DNA of 43,826 nt from positions 1-43,826 of the forward strand of contig AQVQ01000001.1 in assembly GCA_000375685.1 (NCBI GenBank), in the 5' to 3' direction. The stretch comes from a crenarchaeote SCGC AAA261-N23. GTDB lineage: Archaea; Thermoproteota; Thermoprotei; Gearchaeales; Gearchaeaceae. The translations under genes were made by a program, and so were the position numbers. Below the pieces are notes generated by a model. It did not search any database. It worked only from the letters and a program-made list of their open reading frames with translations, and was not told the origin of the DNA. This document shows positions 1-7,164 of this stretch, one piece after another (the first letter of the stretch is position 1; every line of letters starts with the position of its first letter).

Positions 1-119
1 TCTTCTATTGTTTCAACTTCAACTTTAACCTTCAAATTAACAGCTAAAGAACATCCAATTCCGTTAAATATGCCGTTCAAAACTGATATTGCTCCAGAAG
101 TAGTTGCTTTTGAGCTCAT
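1..119 (-). CDS. aroK: Shikimate kinase, archaeal GHMP type (N-terminal part, cut by window edge)
   Basis: Only the first 39 codons are present. Reading from the ATG at 119, the protein has a Ser/Thr-rich start, then GAISVLNGIFNGIG and SLAVNLKVKVEVE. This is the N-terminal pattern of archaeal shikimate kinases of the GHMP superfamily, which phosphorylate shikimate with ATP in the aromatic amino acid pathway and are unrelated to bacterial AroK. The frame stays open upstream to a stop at 177-179, but the ATG at 119 fits the family start. The ATP-binding loop lies outside the window. Other GHMP kinases are a less likely alternative. Confidence 0.6.
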   Translation of the reverse strand, partial: MSSKATTSGAISVLNGIFNGIGCSLAVNLKVKVEVETIE

Positions 120-354
120 TTTATAAACTTTGAAGTTATCTTTGATGAAGTTATCCTCGTTACAGGTGGGAATGGATCATAAATTTGTGTAACATAATTT
201 GTTCTAACAGGAGGATTGTTCTGGAATATCACATCTGCATAAGAGACAATCCATTAAATTACACAAATGGAAATTTAACAAACCTATTTACTGTAGGTTT
301 TGAAAACGAACCTAACGCTACATTACCAGCCTTTAATATTACCGTTATTATTCA

Positions 355-652
355 TTTAAAAGAATTGCAGGAAGAACATCCTATAATAGGAGAAGTAAGG
401 GGAAAAGGATTGCTAATTGGAATCGAGCTTGTTAAGAATAGAAAAACAAAGGAACCTGCATCGAAAGAAACAAGCGATATCTGTTTAAATAAAGCCCTTA
501 AAAAGGGATTGCTTGTTGTCCCCAGTGGTTGGTATGGAAACGTAATTAGATTTGCTCCTCCCTTTATCGTTACTAGAGAACAAATAGATGAAGCAGTAGA
601 CATACTTGATAAGTGCTTTTATGAAGCAGAAAAGGAAAGTAAAATTCAATAA
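355..652 (+). pseudogene. C-terminal remnant of a class-III aminotransferase (4-aminobutyrate aminotransferase type)
   Basis: An open frame runs from a TTG at 185 to 652, but only its last 95 or so residues resemble a known family. From about position 355 it reads like the small C-terminal domain of PLP-dependent class-III aminotransferases (GabT/ArgD group): LKELQEEHPIIGEVRGKGLL, IGIELVKNRKTKEP, a short helix, then VIRFAPPFIVTREQIDEAVD. The large domain with the PLP lysine is missing, so the product cannot be active. The preceding 50-60 codons do not match an aminotransferase; they are rich in Asn and Thr and look like joined foreign sequence. I infer a deletion or recombination that left the 3' end of the gene. 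Confidence 0.7.
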
Positions 653-660
653 TGCCTTTA

Positions 661-1884
661 TTAAGTTTCAAGGAACCAAGGTAAAAGTTCTATTTCGACT
701 ATTTCGTTTTCTTTACATATTTCTTTGCTTTTATCCACAACAATAAAGCAATTTGCGTCTGCAAAACTTTTCAATGCGTGTGATTCTTGAAACCCTGAAG
801 ATCTAACGAGATACTCACCGTCCTTGTATGTAGCAAAGGCTCTAATAAATTCAAGTCTGCCCGGTTTCCTTTTTATTTCTTCAATCAATCTTCCTTTTCT
901 CTTTGGTAAGAAAATGTTGTTTCTTCCGCTCATTTTTAAAAGAGCTGGTCTTACAAATTTATAATAACATACCATTGCTGAAGCAGGATTTCCAGGCAAG
1001 GCAAAAAACAAAGCCCTATTTTGCTTACCTAGAAAAATCGGTTTACCTGGCTTTATAGCAACTTTCCAGAACAATTTTTTGACTCCTAGCTTATTTAAGA
1101 CCTCCCTAACATAATCTTCTTCTCCTTCTGAAGTTCCACCACTTATTAGTATTACATCAAAATCTTTTGCAGCTTTTTTGACCAAGCTTTCAAATAACTC
1201 CTTATCATCACCAGTTAACCCTAAATTTGCGCACTCAAAACCATCCATTTTCAGTGAAGCTTCTAAAGAAAAAGAATTTGAATCCCATATTTTTCCTTCC
1301 TCTAATGATTTGCCTGGAGAAATCAGTTCCTTACCTGTTATTATCAATGCTACTTTTGGTTTCCTGTAAACTATAACTTCATTATAGCCCAATTTAGCCA
1401 ACAATCCAACAACGGAAGGAGTAATTAAAGTATGTTCGTTCAAAGCAAGCTCTCCTTCTTTAATTTCCTCTCCTCTAAATCTTATGTTTTCATATTTACG
1501 AACTTTTTCATATATTATTACTTGACCGTTATTCTCTTCTGTAAACTCAACCATACATACAGCGTCAGCTCCTTTTGGAATCATAGCTCCTGTCATTACT
1601 TTTGCTGCTTCTCCTCCTTTTATCTCAAAATTTGCATAATCTCCTGCAGCTACTCTTCCTACCAACCTTAAAACAACAGGATTTTCTCTACTTGCACCTT
1701 TAACATCTTCACTTTTAACAGCATAGCCATCCACCGCTGAATTATCAAAAGGAGGTAAGTCATGAATTGCGAATACTTTCCTAGAAGTTACATAACCTAG
1801 GGAATCGGAAATTTTTAGCTTTATTTCATCTAATAAGTTAACTTCATTCAACAATATACTTATAGCTTCTTCAAACTCTATCAT
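661..1884 (-). CDS. moeA: Molybdopterin molybdenumtransferase MoeA
   Basis: MoeA inserts molybdate into adenylylated molybdopterin, the last step before nucleotide attachment. The 407-residue protein has the usual order: an N-terminal segment with LPPFDNSAVDGYAVK, a domain with KVMTGAMIPKGADAV, the MoCF-fold domain with ISGGTSEGEEDYV and ALPGNPASAMVCYYK, and a C-terminal beta domain. The ATG at 1884 is preferred over a TTG at 1890 because it opens directly on the family's first helix and lies about 30 bases from a TTTATC TATA-like box at 1911-1920 on this strand. The gene is divergent from mobA, with 95 bases between the start codons. Sulfolobales often carry more than one MoeA paralogue, so metal preference (Mo or W) is not settled. 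Confidence 0.93.
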   Translation of the reverse strand: MIEFEEAISILLNEVNLLDEIKLKISDSLGYVTSRKVFAIHDLPPFDNSAVDGYAVKSEDVKGASRENPVVLRLVGRVAAGDYANFEIKGGEAAKVMTGAMIPKGADAVCMVEFTEENNGQVIIYEKVRKYENIRFRGEEIKEGELALNEHTLITPSVVGLLAKLGYNEVIVYRKPKVALIITGKELISPGKSLEEGKIWDSNSFSLEASLKMDGFECANLGLTGDDKELFESLVKKAAKDFDVILISGGTSEGEEDYVREVLNKLGVKKLFWKVAIKPGKPIFLGKQNRALFFALPGNPASAMVCYYKFVRPALLKMSGRNNIFLPKRKGRLIEEIKRKPGRLEFIRAFATYKDGEYLVRSSGFQESHALKSFADANCFIVVDKSKEICKENEIVEIELLPWFLET

Positions 1885-1979
1885 AACCAATTGAAAAATC
1901 TTTCATTCTTAAGATAAACTTAATTCTGTTAAAAATATAATACATCTCAAGATTTGTATTGTTAAAATAATTTATCAGA

Positions 1980-2573
1980 ATGTTAGGTGCTGTCATACTA
2001 GCAGGGGGTAAAAGTAAAAGATTCGGTTCAAACAAAGCTTTTGCTAAGCTTAAAGGTAAAGAGATAATTCTTTGGTGCATTGAAGGATTAAATGGCTTAG
2101 TTCAAGAAATAATTTTATCTGTGAAAAAAATCGATGATAGGTTTCTAAATATTGGAAAATATAACGTAAAGATTGTAGAAGATTTGTATGTACTTGAAGG
2201 GCCTTTAGTTGGTTTATATTCATCTTTGCTTTTCATGAAGTCTAAATATGTTTATATCCATCCTGTTGATTCTCCTTACATTATTAGAGAATATGTGAAT
2301 TTTATGTTTAATTGTGTAAAAGAATGTAACGGATGTGCAGTAGTTTTTGAAAATGGAACATTTGATCCAACACACTCAGTTGTAGAAAGGAATGCAGCAT
2401 TAGATTATTCAAAGAAATTGATTGAAAATGGGAATACAAGTTTGAAATCCTTATTCCTAGAATTGCCAAATGTAAAGTTCATCAAACTTGAAGAATTGAA
2501 TATAAAATCAATTGATAAAGTATTCATCAACATTAACACAAAAGAAGATTTAGAAAGAGAAGATAGCAAATGA
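1980..2573 (+). CDS. mobA: Molybdenum cofactor guanylyltransferase MobA
   Basis: MobA transfers GMP from GTP to Mo-molybdopterin to give the guanine dinucleotide cofactor used by DMSO-reductase-family enzymes such as the FdhF-like protein encoded downstream. The 197-residue protein has the nucleotidyltransferase signature at its N terminus (GAVILAGGKSKRFGSNKAF, residues 3-21), a Lys in KLKGK, a metal-binding Asp in HPVDSPYI (the usual form is CDMPF), and NINTKEDL near the end. It overlaps the next gene by four bases (ATGA at 2570), so the two are probably translated together. The VDSP variant is atypical for MobA but keeps the Asp. Confidence 0.85.
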   Translation: MLGAVILAGGKSKRFGSNKAFAKLKGKEIILWCIEGLNGLVQEIILSVKKIDDRFLNIGKYNVKIVEDLYVLEGPLVGLYSSLLFMKSKYVYIHPVDSPYIIREYVNFMFNCVKECNGCAVVFENGTFDPTHSVVERNAALDYSKKLIENGNTSLKSLFLELPNVKFIKLEELNIKSIDKVFININTKEDLEREDSK

Positions 2574-3166
2574 AGAAAATATCAGCAATAATTCTTGCAG
2601 CTGGAGTCTCATCAAGAATGGGAAAATTAAAACAAATTACAGAGATTAAAGGAAAGATTATGATTGAAATCATATTGGAAAAAGTTAAGGCTCAACCTTT
2701 TTATGAAATTATTTTGGTGCTGGGTTACAAGCATGAATTAATACAAAAAAGTTTGAAAACAAGAGTTGATAAAGTTGTTATTAACAATGAGTATGAAAAA
2801 GGAATATCCACTTCTATAAAAAGTGGCGTTCTTAGCATCTCTGACGATTCTGAGGCCTTTGCAATTTTTTTAGCTGACCAGCCTTTTATAAAAGGAGAAA
2901 CCATAAAGAAGATTATTGAAGAATTTAACAAAAGGGAATGTCTAATATTAGCACCTTTATACAATAACGAAATAGGACATCCAGTGATTTTCCATAGAAA
3001 ATTGATTCCTGAAATAATGAAACTAACAGGAGATGTTGGTGCAAAAACGATAATTAAAAAGTTTAAAGAAAATGCTTACTTTTTGGAAGTTGATGATGAA
3101 GGTGTTTTTATTGATATCGATACTCCCGAGGATTTAAATGAGGCTTTAAAAAAGTTAACCAGCTGA
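2570..3166 (+). CDS. MocA-like molybdopterin nucleotidyltransferase
   Basis: A 198-residue nucleotidyltransferase of the MobA/MocA superfamily. It has IILAAGVSSRMGKLKQ at residues 7-22, LADQPFI at the metal site and GHPVIFHRKLIPEI followed by GDVGAKTIIKK. The AAG (not AGG) in the first motif, ADQP instead of CDMP, and the GHPV...GD.GA block are hallmarks of MocA-type enzymes, which attach CMP to Mo-molybdopterin for the xanthine oxidase family, so I favour cytidylyltransferase over a second MobA. It is coupled to mobA by an ATGA overlap. Its 3' end overlaps the convergent moaD by 12 bases. A different NTP:sugar or pterin transferase role cannot be excluded. Confidence 0.75.
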   Translation: MKKISAIILAAGVSSRMGKLKQITEIKGKIMIEIILEKVKAQPFYEIILVLGYKHELIQKSLKTRVDKVVINNEYEKGISTSIKSGVLSISDDSEAFAIFLADQPFIKGETIKKIIEEFNKRECLILAPLYNNEIGHPVIFHRKLIPEIMKLTGDVGAKTIIKKFKENAYFLEVDDEGVFIDIDTPEDLNEALKKLTS

Positions 3167-3430
3167 AACTACAGGAAAGAATGCTATAGTATCATCGTTT
3201 TTTAACTTAATTTTGTTGAAATCTTCTCTTTTAACAGTTACAGCATTATGAGCAACAGTTATTTCTTTTTTAAGCTCATTGCTACCAAAAAGAACTTCCT
3301 TTATTTTACCATCTTCAGAAAGTTTCTTTATAAAATCGCTTAGTGTAAAATTATCTTCAACTTCTATTTCATCTTCTGACTTACCCAATTTTTCCCTTAA
3401 TGAAGCAAAATAAAGAACTTTTATTTTCAC
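3155..3430 (-). CDS. moaD: MoaD-family ubiquitin-like sulfur carrier
   Basis: A 91-residue beta-grasp protein that begins KIKVLYFASLREKLGKSEDE and contains a NGE-like region (AHNAVTVKRED) before its final strand. MoaD is the small subunit of molybdopterin synthase: its C-terminal glycine is thiocarboxylated and donates sulfur to precursor Z with MoaE, which is encoded at 9641-10084. Here the tail reads FFPVVSAG, with Ala where family members normally carry Gly-Gly. The start is a GTG at 3430 that overlaps the stop of the upstream DUF998 gene (GTGA), so the two are in one transcript. The 3' end overlaps the convergent mocA-like gene by 12 bases. Confidence 0.85.
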   Translation of the reverse strand: MKIKVLYFASLREKLGKSEDEIEVEDNFTLSDFIKKLSEDGKIKEVLFGSNELKKEITVAHNAVTVKREDFNKIKLKNDDTIAFFPVVSAG

Positions 3431-4044
3431 AACAATAATCTATTCCAATCATCTATTAATTTTATTGGCCATTTCAGTCTTCTCTTTAGAGAATTATACA
3501 TTAAAATTGTCCAAGCATCGATTACCAAAATTCCCAATGTTTCAGCTTCAGCTGCGGATAATGGAGCCAAAATAGCAACTATCGGAGAAATTATTCCTAA
3601 GATTATGAAAATTTCACCATATTTTTTCAGTTTTGACAAGTAGATTCCAATCCCCCAAGTTATTATACTTAAGTCAGATTGTACAAAAAAATAAGTAGAA
3701 ACAAAAACATGCGGCCTTGTACCTGCAGGGAATATTCCTATTAAGATTAAAAATATTCCTGCTATAAAAAAGAAGGCGCTTCCAGCAACTTCTATCTTAT
3801 TCAATGAATAATTTATTAATGAAATTGAATATAAGAGAATAAGTATCCCAACAAAGATAAGACCATTGTTGTAAATCCAGGGCATATTTGCTTGACTTGA
3901 ACCCAAATCACTGAATGCGCCTGTTGTATAGTGGGAAACCCACCAAGGATTTGCTGATATACTAATTAAAATTACGATCCATGCAAGAACTACATCGACT
4001 ATCCCTAGATAAAATAATCCTTTAAAGATTTTTTCTTGCATCAT
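3427..4044 (-). CDS. DUF998-family integral membrane protein
   Basis: A 205-residue protein with about six membrane segments. It shows the arrangement of DUF998 proteins: a first helix near residues 8-30, a loop containing WVSHYTTGAFSDLGSS, a helix with YNNGLIFVGILILLYS, and an IFPAGTRPHVFVS loop. The function of DUF998 is unknown. The start is one of two adjacent ATG codons (4044, 4041), with a TATATAAC-like box about 22-26 bases upstream. It ends in a GTGA overlap with moaD, so the pair forms a small operon, which links this membrane protein to cofactor synthesis only by position. Confidence 0.75.
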   Translation of the reverse strand: MMQEKIFKGLFYLGIVDVVLAWIVILISISANPWWVSHYTTGAFSDLGSSQANMPWIYNNGLIFVGILILLYSISLINYSLNKIEVAGSAFFFIAGIFLILIGIFPAGTRPHVFVSTYFFVQSDLSIITWGIGIYLSKLKKYGEIFIILGIISPIVAILAPLSAAEAETLGILVIDAWTILMYNSLKRRLKWPIKLIDDWNRLLL

Positions 4045-4097
4045 TAGAAAATTATCTTGTTATATACTTATATTCTAAACCTTTAAATATATTTTAC

Positions 4098-4442
4098 ACA
4101 AATGAAAGCATCGCCCTTAAGGACGGGATGAATAGGCTTAAATAATTAAAATTTAAATTTTTCTTAGGAAATTCAGTGACGCTCCTCCTAAGCTCGATAG
4201 AGGGCTTTATGGGACTAGGAAGGAAAATTCAGTTGTACTTTTTAATGAAGGATTCTTTATAGAATCCAGAATTTGGGTTGGCAACCCTTTTAATGAGGGT
4301 TTATTTAAACCAGATAATATGGGGAAGCTGTGATTCTTAAAATGTCCAGCAAATGCGATATGTAGCTCCGAATTAATGCTGGAAACCTTTGAGCTACTCT
4401 AAAAGGAAAACCTTCATCCTTCTAGGGTAGCGAGGAGGTCAG
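4098..4442 (+). mobile_element. IS200/IS605-derived non-autonomous element, copy A
   Basis: A 345-base element bounded by TTAC on its left (4094-4097) and ending in TCAG (4439-4442). These match the positions of the tetranucleotides cut by TnpA in IS608 (TTAC and TCAA). The left end carries a hairpin at 4107-4127, the right end a hairpin around CCTTCTAGGG. Inside are an AT-rich run, a hairpin arm CTCCTCCTAAG with its partner, the palindrome GGATTCTTTATAGAATCC and the stem CCAGCA/TGCTGG near the right end. No full-length reading frame is present. This is the only large copy in plus orientation. It fills the gap between the DUF998 gene and the membrane protein at 4511. Confidence 0.75.
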
Positions 4443-4510
4443 ATCTATTTGAAGCCTAATATTTTAGGCAAAATCAATAAACTTAAATATTTGCAAAAAA
4501 GAAAATCTTA

Positions 4511-5098
4511 ATGAAATCCGAAGAAGAAAATAAAGTTTCCTTTCCTCCTTATGTGAAAAGATTCTTAACAATAAGTCTATCTCTCTCCATTGTAGTAATA
4601 GCTGGCTTCTTAGTTGCTTACTTTTTGAATAATTTAATGGTTTTAGATTACGTTCATGTAATAACTGGTGGAACATGGACAGGCATAGATTTGTTCATGG
4701 GAACAATAATGAGTAGAATAATGCTATCGCTAGATGTAAACAGCAGGGTAGAAGTTGCAAAAAGGTTAACTCCTCTTCTTATGATTTTTATGCCCACTCT
4801 CTCAGCAGTCGTAATTACTGCAGGCTACTATCTTGCAAACAGATTAGGATGGTTTATAATAACTTCACCTTGGATAATTGCTGCAGGTGTAATCGTTATA
4901 ATACTTACTGTTCAAGGTTTCGGAATTCTCATGAGAAATGAAATAAGAGTGTTCCTTGAATTAAACAAACAGAAACCCAATGTTGAAAAGATAGTGAGAC
5001 TTACGAATATAAATTTAAAAACAGCGGGAAGTCAAGCTATTTTCCAACTTGCAATAATATTTGTTATGGCTCATCTTGCAATTTTTGGTCCTTTCTAA
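4511..5098 (+). CDS. Five-helix membrane protein, function unknown
   Basis: A 195-residue protein with a charged N terminus (MKSEEENK) and about five hydrophobic segments near residues 20-42, 48-70, 84-107, 112-137 and 172-194. The second segment begins HVITGGTWTGIDLFMG. A His at the start of a helix followed by a small-residue patch is reminiscent of the DUF2269-like small membrane proteins, but I do not recognise the family with certainty. No metal-binding or catalytic motif stands out. It begins 68 bases after the end of element copy A, so its promoter may lie in or beside that element. Confidence 0.7.
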   Translation: MKSEEENKVSFPPYVKRFLTISLSLSIVVIAGFLVAYFLNNLMVLDYVHVITGGTWTGIDLFMGTIMSRIMLSLDVNSRVEVAKRLTPLLMIFMPTLSAVVITAGYYLANRLGWFIITSPWIIAAGVIVIILTVQGFGILMRNEIRVFLELNKQKPNVEKIVRLTNINLKTAGSQAIFQLAIIFVMAHLAIFGPF

Positions 5099-5315
5099 TT
5101 TTTCAATTTATACATTATGTATCATGCTTAGATAGGATAAAAATTTCATATTGACAACTATATAAAATTTTCGTTATTTGAAAATTCAATAAATAATTGG
5201 ATTTATAACTAAATATTACCTTATTTAAAAAATCAGAATTTTTAGGAATAGAAAATGATTTATATTTATTTTGTAATAATTTCTTGCGAGAAAACAAGAT
5301 TCAAGTAAAGTATCG

Positions 5316-6242
5316 ATGCGCACATTTGTATCTACAATAGCTATTTTATTAATCATAATAATAATCGCATTTACATTATATTCAACTAAGCCAATCCAAA
5401 TAAATCAACCAACGCAAACTAAGATTATAATAAAATATGTGAAAATGAAAATAAGCGGAGCTTTTTATAATGGTAAGGTTATTAGCTTTGTTTATATAAA
5501 TACCACATGTCTTTCACAACAAGTAAACCTTACTCAACAAAATGTTGCATCCTATGAGAACTCAATAAAGTTCGCTAATTACTGTGGTACTTTTATTTTA
5601 AATGCTAGTGTGTTCCCAAAAGGCGCTCAACCTCTATTTGTTTTACTTCCGGTCTTTGCAGGGCCATCGATATTTGGCCTAAAAGAATTGAACGCTTCTC
5701 GAGAAGGATTCCCTGTTTTCAATAATCAAACGGTACTAACTCAATGCGGTGCAACAAATACGCAAGCTCAATGTCCTGATAATTTGACTTTAGTTTTCTC
5801 AGGGGGGATTTTATTATATGAAAAATATGTAAATCGTACTTTTGCTGGTTTACCGTTGGGCGTTCTTTACTTTCCTGCTCACGATATTTTAGTTAATTCA
5901 ATAACTCAAAATGAAACAACTGCTTGCTATTTAGTAATAGTTAAAGTTTATGATCCAAATATATTTCCCAATCCGTTAACAGGCAGATGTCAGCAGGTTG
6001 TGCCATCAAATCTAACCAACGCAACAGGCAATTGTCTAAATAATATTAATGCATTAATTAGAGCTATGAAGACAATCACTGCAGCTTCTGTTCAATATTA
6101 TTCTGCACTTCCTCCTAATTTAGGTACTGAAGTGGAGACTCAAGCAATAGTTCCAGGAATTTATAATACAAATCTTTTATTCTCATTATCAAATACCAAT
6201 ATAGTAATATTCGGAAATACAACAAATGAATATCCTATCTGA
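5316..6242 (+). CDS. Secreted or membrane-anchored protein with eight cysteines, function unknown
   Basis: A 308-residue protein. Residues 1-23 form one hydrophobic helix (FVSTIAILLIIIIIAFTLYS) that acts as a signal anchor; the rest is polar and likely outside the cell. It has several Asn-X-Ser/Thr sites, as expected for a glycosylated archaeal surface protein, and eight Cys (in TTCLSQ, NYCGTF, TQCGATN, AQCPDN, TACYLV, GRCQQV, GNCLNN and nearby) that could form disulfides. I recognise no domain. The 217-base gap before it holds no other gene. The start ATG is the only one at the beginning of the hydrophobic segment. Confidence 0.7.
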   Translation: MRTFVSTIAILLIIIIIAFTLYSTKPIQINQPTQTKIIIKYVKMKISGAFYNGKVISFVYINTTCLSQQVNLTQQNVASYENSIKFANYCGTFILNASVFPKGAQPLFVLLPVFAGPSIFGLKELNASREGFPVFNNQTVLTQCGATNTQAQCPDNLTLVFSGGILLYEKYVNRTFAGLPLGVLYFPAHDILVNSITQNETTACYLVIVKVYDPNIFPNPLTGRCQQVVPSNLTNATGNCLNNINALIRAMKTITAASVQYYSALPPNLGTEVETQAIVPGIYNTNLLFSLSNTNIVIFGNTTNEYPI

Positions 6243-6402
6243 TTCAGCTAAACATAGTTATTTATAACTCACAAAATCTATTGAAAAATTAACTTCAAGT
6301 ATTTCTATGTAGATCTAAGAAAATCAAAATAAACATAATGATTGAAAAATTCAATTTTGAGATAATTGGAAATACATAATATTAATTATTTAATCTTCAA
6401 TA

Positions 6403-6516
6403 ATGCCAAAGAAAGAACTTACTCAAAAGGCACATATAAGAAAAATCTTTGATACAAAGCTAACAAGCGGGTACTTGACATCAATTTCAATGATAATTGA
6501 ACATTCATTAATTTGA
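6403..6516 (+). CDS. Short ORF of 37 codons, doubtful
   Basis: The 290-base gap between the secreted protein and tfx holds one short frame that starts MPKKELTQKAHIRKIFDTKL and stops at 6516. A TATTTAAT-like box lies 10-20 bases upstream, slightly close for a leaderless start. The sequence resembles no family I know. It could be a small protein, the start of a decayed gene, or chance. Nothing else is visible in this gap. Confidence 0.2.
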   Translation: MPKKELTQKAHIRKIFDTKLTSGYLTSISMIIEHSLI

Positions 6517-6533
6517 GGATAGATTTTTAATAC

Positions 6534-6956
6534 TTATTGATAAAGCAAAATAAGTCTTCCTTCAGAAGAAACTTTGAAAGTAATCTCCCTTACTGTTCTA
6601 CCTTTCCTTATACAAGGAGGATTAGCAAGCTTTACCATTCGAATTATCTCTATTATATTTGTTTTAAGATGGATTCTCCTTTTATCAGCAGCTTTTAAGA
6701 CAACTAAAGGAATTTCAGCTAAACGTGTACCTTTCCTTATTACAATTAATTCTTGTGATTGAATCAAAGAAACTATTTTTAAAGTTTCTTCAGCAGCTTT
6801 TATCTTACGCTTAGCTCTAAGCTCTATCATAGAAACATATGATCTGCTCAAATTTAATCTTTTAGCAATTTCAGCTTGTGTTAATCCTCGAGCTCTTAAC
6901 TTTAATATTTCAACTTGCAATTCATTAAGTAATCCATATTTTTTAGCATGAGACAC
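6534..6956 (-). CDS. Tfx-family transcriptional regulator
   Basis: A protein of about 140 residues with an N-terminal helix-turn-helix (LLNELQVEILKLRARGLTQA then EIAKRLNLSRSYVSMIELRA), followed by KRKIKAAEETL and an alpha/beta C-terminal domain. This is the layout of Tfx, first described in Methanothermobacter as a DNA-binding protein of the fmdECB (molybdenum formylmethanofuran dehydrogenase) operon. I take the GTG at 6956 as start: it opens ten residues before the HTH and lies 27 bases from a TTTAAATA box at 6979-6986; a TTG at 6974 is the alternative. Its position inside a cluster of Mo-cofactor genes suggests, but does not prove, control of molybdoenzyme genes. Confidence 0.85.
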   Translation of the reverse strand: MSHAKKYGLLNELQVEILKLRARGLTQAEIAKRLNLSRSYVSMIELRAKRKIKAAEETLKIVSLIQSQELIVIRKGTRLAEIPLVVLKAADKRRIHLKTNIIEIIRMVKLANPPCIRKGRTVREITFKVSSEGRLILLYQ

Positions 6957-6977
6957 AACAATAATTAGTGGCAAAAT

Positions 6978-6989
6978 TTTTAAATATTA
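6978..6989. promoter_or_regulatory. TATA box shared by two divergent leaderless genes
   Basis: TTTTAAATATTAA centred near 6983. Its core is nearly palindromic. The GTG of tfx (minus strand) is 27 bases away and the ATG of the 51-codon ORF (plus strand) is 26 bases away. Both distances are what leaderless crenarchaeal promoters need, so one TATA element may serve both directions. This would place autoregulation by Tfx and control of the MFS gene at the same site. Confidence 0.5.
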
Positions 6990-7008
6990 ACAAAATCTGT
7001 TGCAGTAT

Positions 7009-7164
7009 ATGATAAAAAAATGTTATGAGCTAGCTATTAAACTAAATAATTTTCTTATGGCTTATTTAGATAACTTTTCATTAAAGTCTTTGCTAAGCAC
7101 CAGTAATTTATTTGAAGAGTACATTCGTAAATATTTCTCATCTCATTCCCTTTGTAAAAAATGA
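7009..7164 (+). CDS. Small 51-residue ORF coupled to the MFS gene
   Basis: The frame starts at ATG 7009 and ends with TGA at 7162-7164. The stop overlaps the start of the following MFS gene as ATGA, the usual sign of translational coupling. A TATA box sits 26 bases upstream of the ATG. The sequence begins MIKKCYELAIKLNNFLMAYL and continues with NLFEEYIRKYF. It is polar and not a membrane helix. The NLFEEYI segment is vaguely like the core of McrC-type restriction proteins, so a degraded fragment is possible, but the promoter spacing and the overlap argue for a real gene. Function unknown. Confidence 0.45.
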   Translation: MIKKCYELAIKLNNFLMAYLDNFSLKSLLSTSNLFEEYIRKYFSSHSLCKK

